64,000 nt of DNA from Burkholderiaceae bacterium (lineage in GTDB: Bacteria > Pseudomonadota > Gammaproteobacteria > Burkholderiales > Burkholderiaceae). The stretch's first letter is position 1; each line of letters begins with the position of its first letter. The notes under the pieces are model-generated. The model did no database searches and was not told where the DNA came from. It worked only from the letters and a program-made list of their open reading frames with translations. Of the stretch, positions 28,533-38,630 are shown piece after piece. The stretch is taken from positions 92,543 to 156,542 of the forward strand of contig JAJPEN010000018.1 of the NCBI GenBank assembly GCA_021166835.1. Reading direction: 5' to 3'. The position numbers were made by a program, and so were the translations under genes.

Positions 28533-29912
28533 CTAGGACGACGGCGAAGTCCTCGTTGCCATCTCCCCGGCCTCGACCTCCCGCACGGCCACGTCGAGAC
28601 GGCCATCGCGCAGCGCCACGCGCAGCGAATCGCCGACCGCGACCCCGGCCGCCGACGCCACCACGTGCCCGCTGCGGTCCTGCACGATCGCGTAGCCGCG
28701 CTCGAGCACGGCCTGCGGACTGACCAGCCCGAGCGCCGCAGCCACGTTGCCCAGCCGCTCGTCGAGCCGGGCAAGGCGCTGCGCCGCCGTGCGCCGCAGG
28801 GCCTGCGCGGCGTGCGCGAGGCGCTGCTCGGCCAGGTCGGTGCGCGGAGCGCGCACCGCCGAACACAGCCGGTCGAGCCGCATCGCGCGCTGCTGCAGCG
28901 AGAGCCGGCCGAAGGCGACGATGCGCTGCGAAAGCGAGTGCAGTCGGTGCGCGCGCGCCTGCCACTGCGCCGACGGAGAACGCAGCAATCGGGCGGCGGT
29001 GTCCAGCCGCTGCTCGATCGCCTCGAGGCGCCGCCACCACGCCCGCTCGATGCGGGCCGAGATCCGCAGCACACGCTCGGCGAGTTCGCGACGATCGGGC
29101 ACCGCGTGCGCGGCTGCGGCCGTGGGCGTCGGCGCCCGCTCGTCGGCGACGAAATCGGCGATCGTAAAGTCCGTTTCGTGGCCGATGCCGCTGACGACCG
29201 GAATCGGCGAGGCGGCGATCGCGCGGGCGAGCGCCTCGTCGTTGAACGCCCAGAGATCCTCGATCGAGCCGCCGCCGCGCACCAGCAGCAGCACGTCGCA
29301 CTCGGCGCGGCGCCCCGCGGCCCGCAGGGCGGCGACCAGCGCGGCCGGCGCGTCGGCGCCCTGCACCTGCGCCGGATAGACGACGACGGCAATGGCGGGC
29401 GCGCGCCGGCGCAGCGTGGTCAGTACGTCGCGCAGCGCGGCGGCGCGCGGGGAAGTGATCACGCCAACGGTGCGCGGGAAGTCCGGCAGCGGGCGCTTGC
29501 GCGCGGCGTCGAACAGCCCCTCGGCCTGCAGCTTCTCCTTCAGCCGAACGAAGCGCTGGAACAAGTCGCCCGCGCCGGCCGGGCGCATCGCCTCCACGGT
29601 GAGCTGGAAGTCGCCGCGCGGCTCGTACAGCGTGACGACGGCGCGCGCCTCGACCCGCTCGCCGTTGCGGGGCACGAAGGTCAGGTATTGCGCTCGCCCC
29701 CGGAACATCACCGCCCGCACCTGCGCATCGGCGTCCTTCAGCGTGAAATACCAGTGGCCGCTGGCCGCCCGCGTCGCGTTCGAAATCTCGCCGAGAACCC
29801 ATACCGGCGGGATGCTGCGCTGCAATAGCCCAGCAACGGCGCGGTTCAATTGGGAAACCGACAGAATTTCCCGCGTCGTTGCTTCGTTTGCGTCCGCAAA
29901 ACGAGTGCTCAT
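28533..29912 (-). CDS. xseA: exodeoxyribonuclease VII large subunit
   Basis: A 459-residue nuclease subunit that, with XseB, degrades single-stranded DNA. It has an N-terminal OB fold (VSQLNRAVAGLLQRSIPPVWVLGEISNATRA, GHWYFTLKDADAQVRAVMFRG), the catalytic core VGVITSPRAAALRDVL and VRGGGSIEDLWAFNDEALARAIAASPIPVVSGIGHETDFT, and a long helical C-terminal region. The start at 29912 was chosen by family length; the longer ORF lacks similarity. xseB is not in the window. Confidence 0.96.
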   Translation of the reverse strand: MSTRFADANEATTREILSVSQLNRAVAGLLQRSIPPVWVLGEISNATRAASGHWYFTLKDADAQVRAVMFRGRAQYLTFVPRNGERVEARAVVTLYEPRGDFQLTVEAMRPAGAGDLFQRFVRLKEKLQAEGLFDAARKRPLPDFPRTVGVITSPRAAALRDVLTTLRRRAPAIAVVVYPAQVQGADAPAALVAALRAAGRRAECDVLLLVRGGGSIEDLWAFNDEALARAIAASPIPVVSGIGHETDFTIADFVADERAPTPTAAAAHAVPDRRELAERVLRISARIERAWWRRLEAIEQRLDTAARLLRSPSAQWQARAHRLHSLSQRIVAFGRLSLQQRAMRLDRLCSAVRAPRTDLAEQRLAHAAQALRRTAAQRLARLDERLGNVAAALGLVSPQAVLERGYAIVQDRSGHVVASAAGVAVGDSLRVALRDGRLDVAVREVEAGEMATRTSPSS

Positions 29913-30253
29913 GCGACTCTCCGGCGCGAACCTATCCACACTCGGCGCACGATCGAGTTCTTTGCTCCGGCGCCCTGCCACAGCGCCGACGAGGCAGTCA
30001 ACTGCTTGATTCCTCTTGACATTTCTTTTTCGCCGTGGAACGGCGGACAGGCACGCCATTTGAATTCCGCTCGCCGCGGCGCAGCGAAGACAGCTTGTTC
30101 ACAGAGTTGTCCCCAAGCGGCACGGCATTCCGCCCGCGCTCCGAGCCGGTCGCCGTCGACTGCGGCACCGTTCGACGGTTGCACTTGATGCTCGCTGGAA
30201 AAAAAACCGACAATTGCGTGCCTTTCGGCTTGAGCGGTACCCGGAGAATCGTC
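29913..30253. promoter_or_regulatory. divergent intergenic region between xseA and exbB
   Basis: About 340 bases with no family-like ORF. It is less GC-rich than its flanks. A consensus -35 hexamer TTGACA lies at 30016-30021 on the plus strand, but no convincing -10 is at the right distance. An A-tract lies near 30200. It must hold the promoters of xseA (minus) and of the exbB-lpxK-kdsB operon (plus). Confidence 0.5.
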
Positions 30254-30859
30254 TTGCTGTCCCTGATCCAGGCGGCCGGTTGGCCCGTATGGTTTCTCAT
30301 TGTCGCCTCGATCGCCGCCGTCGCGCTGATCATCGAGCGGTTCCTGTCGCTGAAGCGGTCGCGCGTCCTGCCGCCGGGACTGCTCGAGGAGGTGCTCGGG
30401 CTGCGGCGTACGCAGTCGATCACTCCCGACATGCTCAACCGGCTCGCCGTCAATTCGCCGCTCGGGCGCGTGCTGGCCAGCGGCCTGCGCCACGAAGGCG
30501 CCGGCCGCGAGCTGATGAAGGAAGCGATGGAGGAGACCGGCCGGGCGGTCGCGCACCAGTTGGAGCGCTACCTGTCGGCGCTCGGCACCATCGCGGCGGT
30601 GGCGCCGCTGATGGGGCTGTTCGGAACGGTCGTGGGCATGATCGAGATCTTCGGGGCGCAGGCGCCGGGCGGGACGAACCCGCAGCAACTGGCCCATGGA
30701 ATCTCGGTGGCGCTCTACAACACGGCGCTCGGGATCCTGATCGCGATCCCGGCGATGATCGCGTACCGCTATTTCCGCGCGCGCGTCGACGCCTTTCTCG
30801 TGGAAATGGAGCAGCAGTCGCTGCGGCTGGTCGACCATCTGCGTGCGGCGCCGCGATGA
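30254..30859 (+). CDS. exbB: MotA/TolQ/ExbB proton channel family protein
   Basis: A protein of about 201 residues with three transmembrane helices: LIQAAGWPVWFLIVASIAAVALIIER, and the paired C-terminal helices around GTIAAVAPLMGLFGTVVGMIEIF and GISVALYNTALGILIAIPAMIAYRYF. ExbB pentamers surround ExbD and use the proton gradient to energise TonB-dependent uptake. The TTG at 30254 is chosen because GGAGA lies 6 bases upstream and the protein then begins like other ExbB proteins (M-L-S-L-I-Q-A-A-G-W). An ATG at 30188 is the alternative. The stop overlaps exbD by ATGA. Confidence 0.9.
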   Translation: MLSLIQAAGWPVWFLIVASIAAVALIIERFLSLKRSRVLPPGLLEEVLGLRRTQSITPDMLNRLAVNSPLGRVLASGLRHEGAGRELMKEAMEETGRAVAHQLERYLSALGTIAAVAPLMGLFGTVVGMIEIFGAQAPGGTNPQQLAHGISVALYNTALGILIAIPAMIAYRYFRARVDAFLVEMEQQSLRLVDHLRAAPR

Positions 30860-31305
30860 ACTTTCGCCGCGGCATCCGGCGCGACGAGCCGGAAATCAAT
30901 TTCGTGCCGCTGATCGACGTCCTGCTGGTCGTGCTGATCTTCCTGATGGTCACGACCACCTACTCGAAATTCACCGAACTGCAGGTGGACCTGCCCAGCG
31001 CCACCGGCGAAACCGCGACGCAGCGCCCGAGCGAAATCGACATCGGGATCTCGGCCGACGGGCAGTACCGGATCCTCGGCGAGAGCGGCGCGCAACTGGT
31101 CGCGCGCGAAAGGCTGGTCGCCGAACTGCGCCGCGTCGCCGCCGAGCGCAAGGACCCGGTGCTCGTCGTGCACGCCGACGCCGGCGCGAAGCACCAGGAC
31201 GTCATTTCGGTGCTCGCCGCCGCGCGCGAAGCCGGGGTGGCGAAAGTCACCTTCGCCGCGCAGGCCGATGCCGCCGTCGCCGCCCCGCCGCGGCGAGCCC
31301 GCTGA
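30856..31305 (+). CDS. exbD: biopolymer transport protein ExbD
   Basis: A 149-residue protein with a short cytoplasmic tail, one transmembrane helix carrying the proton-conducting aspartate (INFVPLIDVLLVVLIFLMVTTTY), and a periplasmic domain. It partners ExbB, encoded just upstream with a 4-bp overlap. No tonB gene is visible nearby. The C-terminus is alanine/proline rich and overlaps the region where lpxK could begin. Confidence 0.94.
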   Translation: MNFRRGIRRDEPEINFVPLIDVLLVVLIFLMVTTTYSKFTELQVDLPSATGETATQRPSEIDIGISADGQYRILGESGAQLVARERLVAELRRVAAERKDPVLVVHADAGAKHQDVISVLAAAREAGVAKVTFAAQADAAVAAPPRRAR

Positions 31306-31312
31306 TCGCGCG

Positions 31313-32452
31313 GTGGCCCCGCCGCCGCGGCAGGGAGAGCCGACCTCCGGCGCCGGCCGGCTGCGCGAGCGACTCGAGCCGGCGCTGAGCGCCCTCTGGT
31401 ACGAGCGTTCCCCGTCGCGCACGCAGCGGCTGCTGCGCGCGGCGATGGCGCCGCTCGCCGCGCTGACCGCGGCCGTCGCGAAGCGCCGAAGACGCGCCAT
31501 TCGGCGGCTCCCCCCGCCCGCGGTCCCGGTCGTCGTCGTCGGCAATCTCGTCGCCGGCGGCGCCGGCAAGACGCCGCTCGTCGTGGCGCTCGTCGAAGCG
31601 CTCGTGCAGCGCGGCTGGACGCCGGGCATCGTCGCCAGCGGCTACGGCGCGCGGCGCAGCGATGCCCGCCTGGTCGGCGCCGACGGCGACGCGGTCGAGC
31701 ACGGCGACGAACCCGTGCTGCTGGCGCGGCGCACGGGCCGTCCGGTGGCGGCCGCGCGCGAGCGTGCGCGGGCGGTAGGGGCGTTGCTGGCTGCGCACTC
31801 GGAGATCGACGTCGTGGTCAGCGACGACGGGCTGCAGCACGCGGGGCTCGCGCGCAGCGTCGAGATCGCGGTGTTCGACGAGCGCGGCGCCGGCAACGCG
31901 CGCTGCCTGCCCGCCGGGCCGTTGCGCGCGCCGCTGTCGCAGGCCGCGTCGATGGACGCGATCGTGCTCAACGGCCCCGCGCGCCCGCCGCTCGCGCATT
32001 CGCACACCTTCCGCTTCCGCATCGAGCCGCTGCGCTTCGTCGCGCTCGACGGGCACGCCGCGCCGGTGCCCGCCCGCGAATTCCCGTCGCGGCTCGGCGC
32101 CGACCCGGCGGTCGCGGTGGCGGCCACCGGCGCCCCGCGGCGATTCTTCGACACGCTGCGCACGCTCGGCATCGACGCCGCCGAGATCGCGCTGCCCGAC
32201 CATGCCGTCCTCTCCGCTGCGCGCCTGCGCGCGATCGACGCGCCATGGATCCTGATGACCGAGAAGGACGCCGTAAAATGCGCGGCCTGGGCCGACGCGC
32301 GATGCTGGTATCTGGAAGTGGGCGCGCTGGTCGAGCCCGGCCTCGCCGATTGGCTGACCGAGACGCTCCATGGACGCACGCCTGCTCGAGATCCTCGTCT
32401 GTCCGCTGTGCAAGGGACCGCTGAAGCGGCTGCCGGGCGGACGCTCCGCTGA
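31313..32452 (+). CDS. lpxK: tetraacyldisaccharide 4'-kinase
   Basis: A protein of about 379 residues that phosphorylates the 4' position of the lipid A precursor at the inner membrane. The P-loop [20 protein letters not shown] is near residue 75, followed by ASGYGAR, the [11 protein letters not shown] region and the SDDGLQH motif. The start is uncertain: GTG at 31313 lies 8 bases after the exbD stop; ATG at 31268 would overlap exbD. The 3' end is unusual: the frame stays open 83 bp into ycaR, adding about 28 residues beyond the expected end of the family. Confidence 0.92.
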   Translation: MAPPPRQGEPTSGAGRLRERLEPALSALWYERSPSRTQRLLRAAMAPLAALTAAVAKRRRRAIRRLPPPAVPVVVVGNLVAGGAGKTPLVVALVEALVQRGWTPGIVASGYGARRSDARLVGADGDAVEHGDEPVLLARRTGRPVAAARERARAVGALLAAHSEIDVVVSDDGLQHAGLARSVEIAVFDERGAGNARCLPAGPLRAPLSQAASMDAIVLNGPARPPLAHSHTFRFRIEPLRFVALDGHAAPVPAREFPSRLGADPAVAVAATGAPRRFFDTLRTLGIDAAEIALPDHAVLSAARLRAIDAPWILMTEKDAVKCAAWADARCWYLEVGALVEPGLADWLTETLHGRTPARDPRLSAVQGTAEAAAGRTLR

Positions 32453-32618
32453 CGGCACGCCTTTCGACGCCGAGCTGGTCTGCAACGCCGACCGGCTCGC
32501 CTACCCGGTGCGCGACGGAATCCCCGTGATGCTCGAGAGCGAGGCGCGCCGCCTGGATCCCGAGGCGGGCGGCCCCGAGCCGCGCGACCTTCCCGATCCG
32601 GGGGCGGGCGAGCCGTGA
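32370..32618 (+). CDS. ycaR: Trm112/YcaR family zinc-ribbon-like protein
   Basis: An 82-residue protein with the family start [18 protein letters not shown] and the later [19 protein letters not shown]. It has the CPLC half of a zinc site and one cysteine in VCNADR. Bacterial members are conserved between lpxK and kdsB, as here, but their function is poorly known; Trm112 in eukaryotes activates methyltransferases. It overlaps lpxK by 83 bp and kdsB by GTGA. The last 20 residues are acidic and proline rich. Confidence 0.92.
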   Translation: MDARLLEILVCPLCKGPLKRLPGGRSADGTPFDAELVCNADRLAYPVRDGIPVMLESEARRLDPEAGGPEPRDLPDPGAGEP

Positions 32619-33529
32619 GCGCCGCGGGAGCGGCGGCGCCTCCCGTGGGCGCCTCGGCAGTGCCGGCGTCGCCCGCAGGCGCCGCGGGAACGGCGGCGCC
32701 GCCTGACTTCGTCGCCCTCATCCCGGCGCGGCTCGCCTCCACCCGACTGCCCGACAAGCCGCTCGCCGATCTCGGCGGCCGTCCGATGGTGGTGCGCGTC
32801 GCCGAACGCGCCCGTGCGGCAGGCGCCGCGCGAGTGGCAGTCGCCACCGACTCGTCGCGGATCGTCGATGCGGTTCGCGCAGCCGGCTTCGAGGCGATCG
32901 TCACGCGCGCCGACCACGCCTCGGGCACCGAGCGGCTGGCCGAGGCCGCCGAGGCGCTCGCGCTCGACGACGGGCGCATCGTCGTCAACGTGCAGGGCGA
33001 CGAGCCGCTGATCGATCCGGCGCTCGTTCGCGCGGTCGCGCAGCGGCTGGCGGAATCTCCCGACTGCGCGATCGCCACGGCTGCCCATCCGATCGACGAA
33101 CTGGCCGCCTGGCTCGACCCGAACGTCGTCAAGCTCGTCTGCGACCGCGCGATGCGCGCGCTCTACTTCAGCCGCGCACCGGTACCGTTCGCGCGCGACG
33201 CGATGCCCGGTTTTCCGGCGAAGCTGCCCGCTTCGCTTGCCGTCGCCTTCGGCGCGCAGCAACGGCCGTTACGCCATATCGGCCTGTACGCCTACCGCGT
33301 CTCGTATCTGCGCGCGCACGCATCGCTGCCGCCCTCGCCGCTGGAGACGCTCGAGTCGCTCGAACAATTGCGCGCGTTGTGGCACGGATACCGGATCGCG
33401 GTGCACCTGTCCGAGAGCGCGGCCGAGGGCGGCGTGGATACCCCCGCCGATCTCGAGCGCGTACGCGCTCACTGGGCGCGCGCCGACCAGCGCGTCCCGA
33501 CCGCCAGCGCGAGGCCGAGCGCCATATAG
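32615..33529 (+). CDS. kdsB: 3-deoxy-manno-octulosonate cytidylyltransferase
   Basis: CMP-Kdo synthetase, which activates Kdo for lipopolysaccharide inner core. Motifs: [41 protein letters not shown] and [16 protein letters not shown]. At 304 residues it is about 45 longer than typical: residues 1-30 are an Ala/Gly/Pro-rich stretch made of repeated GC-rich DNA, and the C-terminus has about 12 extra residues that overlap the convergent gene by 61 bp. The GTG start overlaps the ycaR stop; a later start within the repeat is possible. Confidence 0.95.
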   Translation: MSAAGAAAPPVGASAVPASPAGAAGTAAPPDFVALIPARLASTRLPDKPLADLGGRPMVVRVAERARAAGAARVAVATDSSRIVDAVRAAGFEAIVTRADHASGTERLAEAAEALALDDGRIVVNVQGDEPLIDPALVRAVAQRLAESPDCAIATAAHPIDELAAWLDPNVVKLVCDRAMRALYFSRAPVPFARDAMPGFPAKLPASLAVAFGAQQRPLRHIGLYAYRVSYLRAHASLPPSPLETLESLEQLRALWHGYRIAVHLSESAAEGGVDTPADLERVRAHWARADQRVPTASARPSAI

Positions 33530-33936
33530 ACGCCGAGCAGGCTCGGTGTCGACAAGCGGTGCTCGAAGCCCGGCGTCAGCCGTTGCGGAACCACCGCGAA
33601 GTCGACCGCCGCGATCGCGGCGGTCGCCGCCGCCGTATCGCGCACGAGCCGTGACAGCGGCCGCCGCCCCCGCTCGCCGAGCAGCTTCTCGTAGACCACG
33701 CCCCACATCAGCGCCGAGATCACGTGCGTGACGAAGCCGGCGCCCGTGTAGCGAAGCGAAACGCGGTCCTCCTGCAGCGCCCGTTCGCCCCAGTACACGT
33801 GGCTGACCGCGTTCAGCGGCGCGGCTGCGCTGCCGTCCTCGCGCCGTCCCCGCAAGGCGAGCACGCCCACCGTCGCCGCTGCCGCCAGCGCGCCGCTCAG
33901 CATTCCGTCGCGCAAGGCCTCCGACCAGTTCTTCAT
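33469..33936 (-). CDS. hypothetical membrane protein
   Basis: A 155-residue protein that I do not recognise. Four hydrophobic stretches can be seen: near the N-terminus ([14 protein letters not shown]), [35 protein letters not shown] and [15 protein letters not shown], so it is probably an integral membrane protein. GGGAG precedes the ATG at 33936. Its 3' end overlaps the 3' end of kdsB by 61 bp on the opposite strand. The function is unknown. Confidence 0.65.
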   Translation of the reverse strand: MKNWSEALRDGMLSGALAAAATVGVLALRGRREDGSAAAPLNAVSHVYWGERALQEDRVSLRYTGAGFVTHVISALMWGVVYEKLLGERGRRPLSRLVRDTAAATAAIAAVDFAVVPQRLTPGFEHRLSTPSLLGVYMALGLALAVGTRWSARAQ

Positions 33937-34046
33937 CGCGAACTCCCGCTGCCTGCATGCTTCGGCGATCCGGCGCAAGCGTCGTTCCCGCAACGCCGCC
34001 GCGCCGTTCGAATTGACCGGATCCCGCACTTCCCGGTACGCTTTGA

Positions 34047-34727
<681 letters not shown>

Positions 34728-34861
34728 ACTCCCGGCGCTTCGCGCTTGAAATCGAGTCGCCTCGCGCCCGAACCTGCGTCGCCTCGCGCGCCGGCGCCTC
34801 GTTTCCCGAACGTCTCTTTCAGCTTTTCACATCACAACCGGAACCGGATGGAGGTCCACTC

Positions 34862-36949
34862 ATGACTGCTACCTCGGCGGGCCTGTGGCTCGCTCTGGCC
34901 TGCGGGCTGGCGGCGGTGATCTACGGCGTCGCATCGAGCCGCTGGATCCTGTCGCTCGACGCGGGCAATGCACGGATGCAGGAGATCGCCGCGGCGATCC
35001 AGCAGGGCGCGAAGGCGTACCTGAACCGGCAGTACCGCACGATCGCGATCGTCGGAGTGGTTCTCTTCATCGTCATCTGGCTGGTTCCGGGGCTCGGCCT
35101 GTCCACGGCGATCGGCTTCGCCATCGGCGCGATCCTCTCCGGAGCGGCCGGCTACATCGGCATGAACGTCTCGGTGCGCGCGAACGTGCGCACCGCGCAG
35201 GCCGCCACGCGCGGACTCGGTGACGCGCTCGCGGTCGCGTTCCGCGGCGGCGCGATCACCGGCATGCTCGTCGTCGGCCTGGGCCTGCTCGGCGTGGCCG
35301 GCTACTACGGGCTGCTGGTCGCCAGCGCGCCGCACGGCCTGGGCACGGTCGTCTCGCTGCACGACGTCATCCGCCCGTTGATCGGCCTGGCCTTCGGCTC
35401 GTCGCTGATCTCGATCTTCGCGCGGCTGGGCGGCGGCATCTTCACCAAGGGCGCCGACGTCGGCGCCGACCTGGTCGGCAAGGTCGAGGCCGGCATCCCC
35501 GAAGACGATCCGCGCAACCCGGCGGTGATCGCCGACAACGTCGGCGACAACGTCGGCGACTGCGCCGGCATGGCGGCCGACCTGTTCGAGACCTATGCCG
35601 TCACGCTGATCGCCACGATGCTGCTCGGCTCGCTGATGATCAAGGGGGCCGAGGCGCAGGCGGTCGTCTACCCGCTCGCGCTCGGCGGACTGTCGATCAT
35701 CGCGTCGATCATCGGCGCGATGTTCGTCAAGGCCGCGCCCGGCCAGACGAACATCATGGGCGCGCTCTACCGGGGGCTGATCTGGGCCGGCGGCATCGCC
35801 ACCATCGTCGCCTACCCGATCACCGTCTGGATGTTCGGCGACGGCGATCTCGCGCGTTCGGGCACCTCGGTGCTGAATCTGTGGCTGTGCGTCGTCGTCG
35901 GCATGGTGCTCACCGGGCTGATCGTCTGGGTCACCGAGTACTACACCGGCACGCAGTACAAGCCGGTGCGCTACGTGGCGCAATCGTCGACCACCGGCCA
36001 CGGCACGAACATCATCGCGGGGCTCGCCGTGTCGATGAAATCCACCGCCTGGCCGGTGCTGTTCGTCTGCGCCGCGATCGTCTCGGCGTACTGGCTGGGC
36101 GGCCTGTACGGCATCGCCGTCGCGGCCACCTCGATGCTGTCGATGGCCGGCATCGTCGTCGCGCTCGACGCCTACGGGCCGATCACCGACAACGCGGGCG
36201 GCATCGCCGAGATGTCGCATCTTCCCGAGTCGGTGCGCAACATCACCGACCCGCTCGACGCGGTCGGCAACACGACGAAGGCGGTCACCAAGGGCTACGC
36301 GATCGGCTCGGCGGGCCTGGCGGCGCTCGTGCTCTTCGCCGACTACACGCACGCGCTCGAGTCGGCGAACATCGTCGCCAGCTTCGACCTGTCGAACCAC
36401 ATGGTGATCGTCGGCCTGATCATCGGCGGGCTGATTCCCTACCTGTTCGGCGCGATGGCGATGGAAGCCGTCGGCCGCGCGGCCGGCTCGGTGGTCGAGG
36501 AAGTGCGCCGGCAGTTCCGCGAGATCCGCGGAATCATGGAAGGCACCGCCAAGCCCGACTACTCGCGCGCGGTGGACCTGCTCACCGGTGCGGCGATCAA
36601 GGAGATGATGATCCCGTCGCTGCTGCCGGTGGTCGTTCCGGTGCTGGTCGGCCTGCTGCTCGGACCGGAAGCGCTGGGCGGCGTGCTGATGGGCACGATC
36701 GTCACCGGCCTGTTCGTCGCGATCTCGATGTGCACGGGCGGCGGCGCCTGGGACAACGCGAAGAAATACATCGAGGAAGGCAACTTCGGCGGCAAGGGCT
36801 CCGAGGCGCACAAGGCCGCGGTCACCGGCGACACGGTCGGCGACCCCTACAAGGACACGGCCGGCCCCGCGGTGAACCCGCTGATCAAGATCATCAACAT
36901 CGTCGCGCTGCTGATCGTTCCGCTGATCGCGGTGGTCTGGACGCAGTAA
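34862..36949 (+). CDS. hppA: membrane H+-translocating pyrophosphatase, K+-independent type
   Basis: A 695-residue integral membrane enzyme with about 16 helices that couples pyrophosphate hydrolysis to proton export. Substrate-binding acidic motifs are intact: [47 protein letters not shown], and the C-terminal [21 protein letters not shown]. In the sequence [13 protein letters not shown] the lysine (alanine in K+-dependent enzymes) is the known marker of K+ independence. GGAGG lies 8 bases before the ATG. It is followed by a strong terminator. Confidence 0.97.
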   Translation: MTATSAGLWLALACGLAAVIYGVASSRWILSLDAGNARMQEIAAAIQQGAKAYLNRQYRTIAIVGVVLFIVIWLVPGLGLSTAIGFAIGAILSGAAGYIGMNVSVRANVRTAQAATRGLGDALAVAFRGGAITGMLVVGLGLLGVAGYYGLLVASAPHGLGTVVSLHDVIRPLIGLAFGSSLISIFARLGGGIFTKGADVGADLVGKVEAGIPEDDPRNPAVIADNVGDNVGDCAGMAADLFETYAVTLIATMLLGSLMIKGAEAQAVVYPLALGGLSIIASIIGAMFVKAAPGQTNIMGALYRGLIWAGGIATIVAYPITVWMFGDGDLARSGTSVLNLWLCVVVGMVLTGLIVWVTEYYTGTQYKPVRYVAQSSTTGHGTNIIAGLAVSMKSTAWPVLFVCAAIVSAYWLGGLYGIAVAATSMLSMAGIVVALDAYGPITDNAGGIAEMSHLPESVRNITDPLDAVGNTTKAVTKGYAIGSAGLAALVLFADYTHALESANIVASFDLSNHMVIVGLIIGGLIPYLFGAMAMEAVGRAAGSVVEEVRRQFREIRGIMEGTAKPDYSRAVDLLTGAAIKEMMIPSLLPVVVPVLVGLLLGPEALGGVLMGTIVTGLFVAISMCTGGGAWDNAKKYIEEGNFGGKGSEAHKAAVTGDTVGDPYKDTAGPAVNPLIKIINIVALLIVPLIAVVWTQ

Positions 36950-36995
36950 GCCTGTTCCGCCGGCGCTTCGGCGTCGGCGCCCGGCGCAGGTTCGC

Positions 36996-37026
36996 ACCGG
37001 CGGCGCATTGCGCCGCCGGTTTCGTT
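36996..37026 (+). terminator. Rho-independent terminator after hppA
   Basis: Twelve bases, ACCGGCGGCGCA, and their complement TGCGCCGCCGGT, separated by one T (36996-37020), form a very stable hairpin followed by TTCGTTT. It ends at the stop codon of the convergent SirB1-like gene, so it may serve both strands. Confidence 0.8.
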
Positions 37027-37704
37027 TCAGCCCTGCGTTTCCTCGAGCGCCGCGAGCCGGCGGTCGACGGCGCCCAGGCGGCGGACGTCGCCGCGCTCGC
37101 GATGGATCGCCTGCAGATTGCGCAGCATGCGCGCGAGGATCTGCCGCGCGCTCGCCGTGGGCAGCGCGCCGCCGAGCAGCCGGCTCGCCTCGTCGCAATC
37201 GCCGCCCGCGTAGGGCAGCAGACGGTATTCGAGTTCGTCGTGCGTGAGCACGCGCGCGCCGGCGAAGACGTCGACGATCATGGCGCGGCCGGCCACGTCG
37301 TGCCGCACGAGAAAGTGCCCGGGAAAGCCCACGCCGCAGGCCTGCACGCCCGCCTGCTCGGCGATTTCGAGATACAGCACCGACAGGCTGATCGGAATGC
37401 CGAGTCGCCGCTCGATCACCCGGTTCAGGTAGCTGTTCTCCGGATCGTGGAAGTCGTTCGCGTTGCCGCGGAAACCCAGTTCGTCGGCGAAGTGCTCGCG
37501 CAGCGCGTCGACGCGCGCGATCGGCTGGCGCAGTTTCGAGACGCGGCGACGCAGCGCCAGCGCGAAGCCGTCCACGCGCGCGAGCACCTCGTGCATCGGC
37601 AGCTCGGGGTATTCGTCCTGCGCGATCGACAGCGCCGCCTCGAACAGCGGCAGCGAATCGTCGCTGCGCACCAGCATGCGCCAGTAATCGAGGAAGCAAT
37701 CCAT
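37027..37704 (-). CDS. SirB1/transglutaminase-like family protein
   Basis: A 225-residue protein of the SirB1 (Transglut_core2) family. Landmarks are [42 protein letters not shown] and [11 protein letters not shown]. The circularly arranged cysteine-histidine site of true transglutaminases is not obvious, and many members are thought to be non-catalytic. The usual tetratricopeptide-like C-terminal part is present ([17 protein letters not shown]). The ATG at 37704 has GGAGGGG upstream. Role unknown; cytoplasmic. Confidence 0.85.
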   Translation of the reverse strand: MDCFLDYWRMLVRSDDSLPLFEAALSIAQDEYPELPMHEVLARVDGFALALRRRVSKLRQPIARVDALREHFADELGFRGNANDFHDPENSYLNRVIERRLGIPISLSVLYLEIAEQAGVQACGVGFPGHFLVRHDVAGRAMIVDVFAGARVLTHDELEYRLLPYAGGDCDEASRLLGGALPTASARQILARMLRNLQAIHRERGDVRRLGAVDRRLAALEETQG

Positions 37705-37865
37705 CGCGGCCCCTCCACGGCCCCTGAACCTGCAGGATTTCGTGCGACATCGAACGACTGGCGGAAGCGGCCGGCCGGCGTGCATCGCTACGGTAGCGCG
37801 CCGCCTTCGCCGTTGCCACCGGTCGTTGTGCTGTAATTCCGGATCGAATTCTCCAGGAGGACCCG

Positions 37866-38630
37866 ATGAAGATCCCGAACAACGTCGTGCTCGTCACCGG
37901 CGGCGCATCCGGCCTGGGCGCCGCTACCGTGCGGCGCATTGTCGCCGCCGGCGGCAAGGCGCTGGTCGCCGACCTGAACGAAACGATGGGCAAGCAGCTG
38001 GTCGACGAGATCGGCGCGGCCGCGCGCTTCGTGCGCTGCGACGTCTCCTCCGAAGCCGACGCGCAGGCGGCAGTCGATGCGGCCGGCGGCATGGGTCGCC
38101 TCGTCGGGCTCGTCAACTGCGCCGGCATCGGCCCGGCGGCGAAGACGGTCGGCAAGGACGGACCGCATCGGCTCGACCTCTTCACGAAGGTGATCACCGT
38201 CAACCTGATCGGCACCTTCAACATGATCCGCATCGCCGCCGCCGCGATGGTCCGCAACGAGCCGAACGACGAAGGCGAGCGCGGCGTCATCGTGAGCACC
38301 GCGTCGGTGGCGGCCTTCGACGGCCAGATCGGACAGGCCGCGTATTCGGCCTCGAAGGGCGGCATCGTCGGCATGACGCTGCCGATCGCGCGCGATCTCT
38401 CGCGCGACGGCGTGCGCGTCGTCACCATCGCGCCGGGCCTGTTCCTCACCCCGCTGATGGACAGCCTGCCGAAGGACGTGCAGGAGTCGCTCGGTCGTCA
38501 GGTGCCCTTCCCCTCGCGCCTGGGCCGGCCCGACGAATACGCGCAACTCGTCGAGCACGTCTTCGCGAACACGATGCTCAACGGCGAGACGATCCGGCTG
38601 GATGGGGCGATACGGATGGCGCCGAGGTAA
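37866..38630 (+). CDS. short-chain dehydrogenase, 3-hydroxyacyl-CoA dehydrogenase type 2-like
   Basis: A 254-residue SDR. The NAD-binding [14 protein letters not shown], structural NCAGIG, catalytic serine in [16 protein letters not shown] and the YSASKGG Tyr/Lys pair are all present. The [17 protein letters not shown] segment and [13 protein letters not shown] closely resemble HSD17B10-type 3-hydroxyacyl-CoA dehydrogenases of branched-chain and fatty-acid breakdown. AGGAGG lies just upstream of the ATG. The reading frame of the convergent amidase runs into its 3' end. Confidence 0.88.
   Translation: MKIPNNVVLVTGGASGLGAATVRRIVAAGGKALVADLNETMGKQLVDEIGAAARFVRCDVSSEADAQAAVDAAGGMGRLVGLVNCAGIGPAAKTVGKDGPHRLDLFTKVITVNLIGTFNMIRIAAAAMVRNEPNDEGERGVIVSTASVAAFDGQIGQAAYSASKGGIVGMTLPIARDLSRDGVRVVTIAPGLFLTPLMDSLPKDVQESLGRQVPFPSRLGRPDEYAQLVEHVFANTMLNGETIRLDGAIRMAPR

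Noticed and set aside
34832..38449. 1205-codon open frame on the minus strand across hppA and the SDR gene
   Set aside because: It is antisense to clearly recognised genes, is rich in Arg/Ala/Gly/His as expected of shadow frames in GC-rich DNA, and has no family motif.
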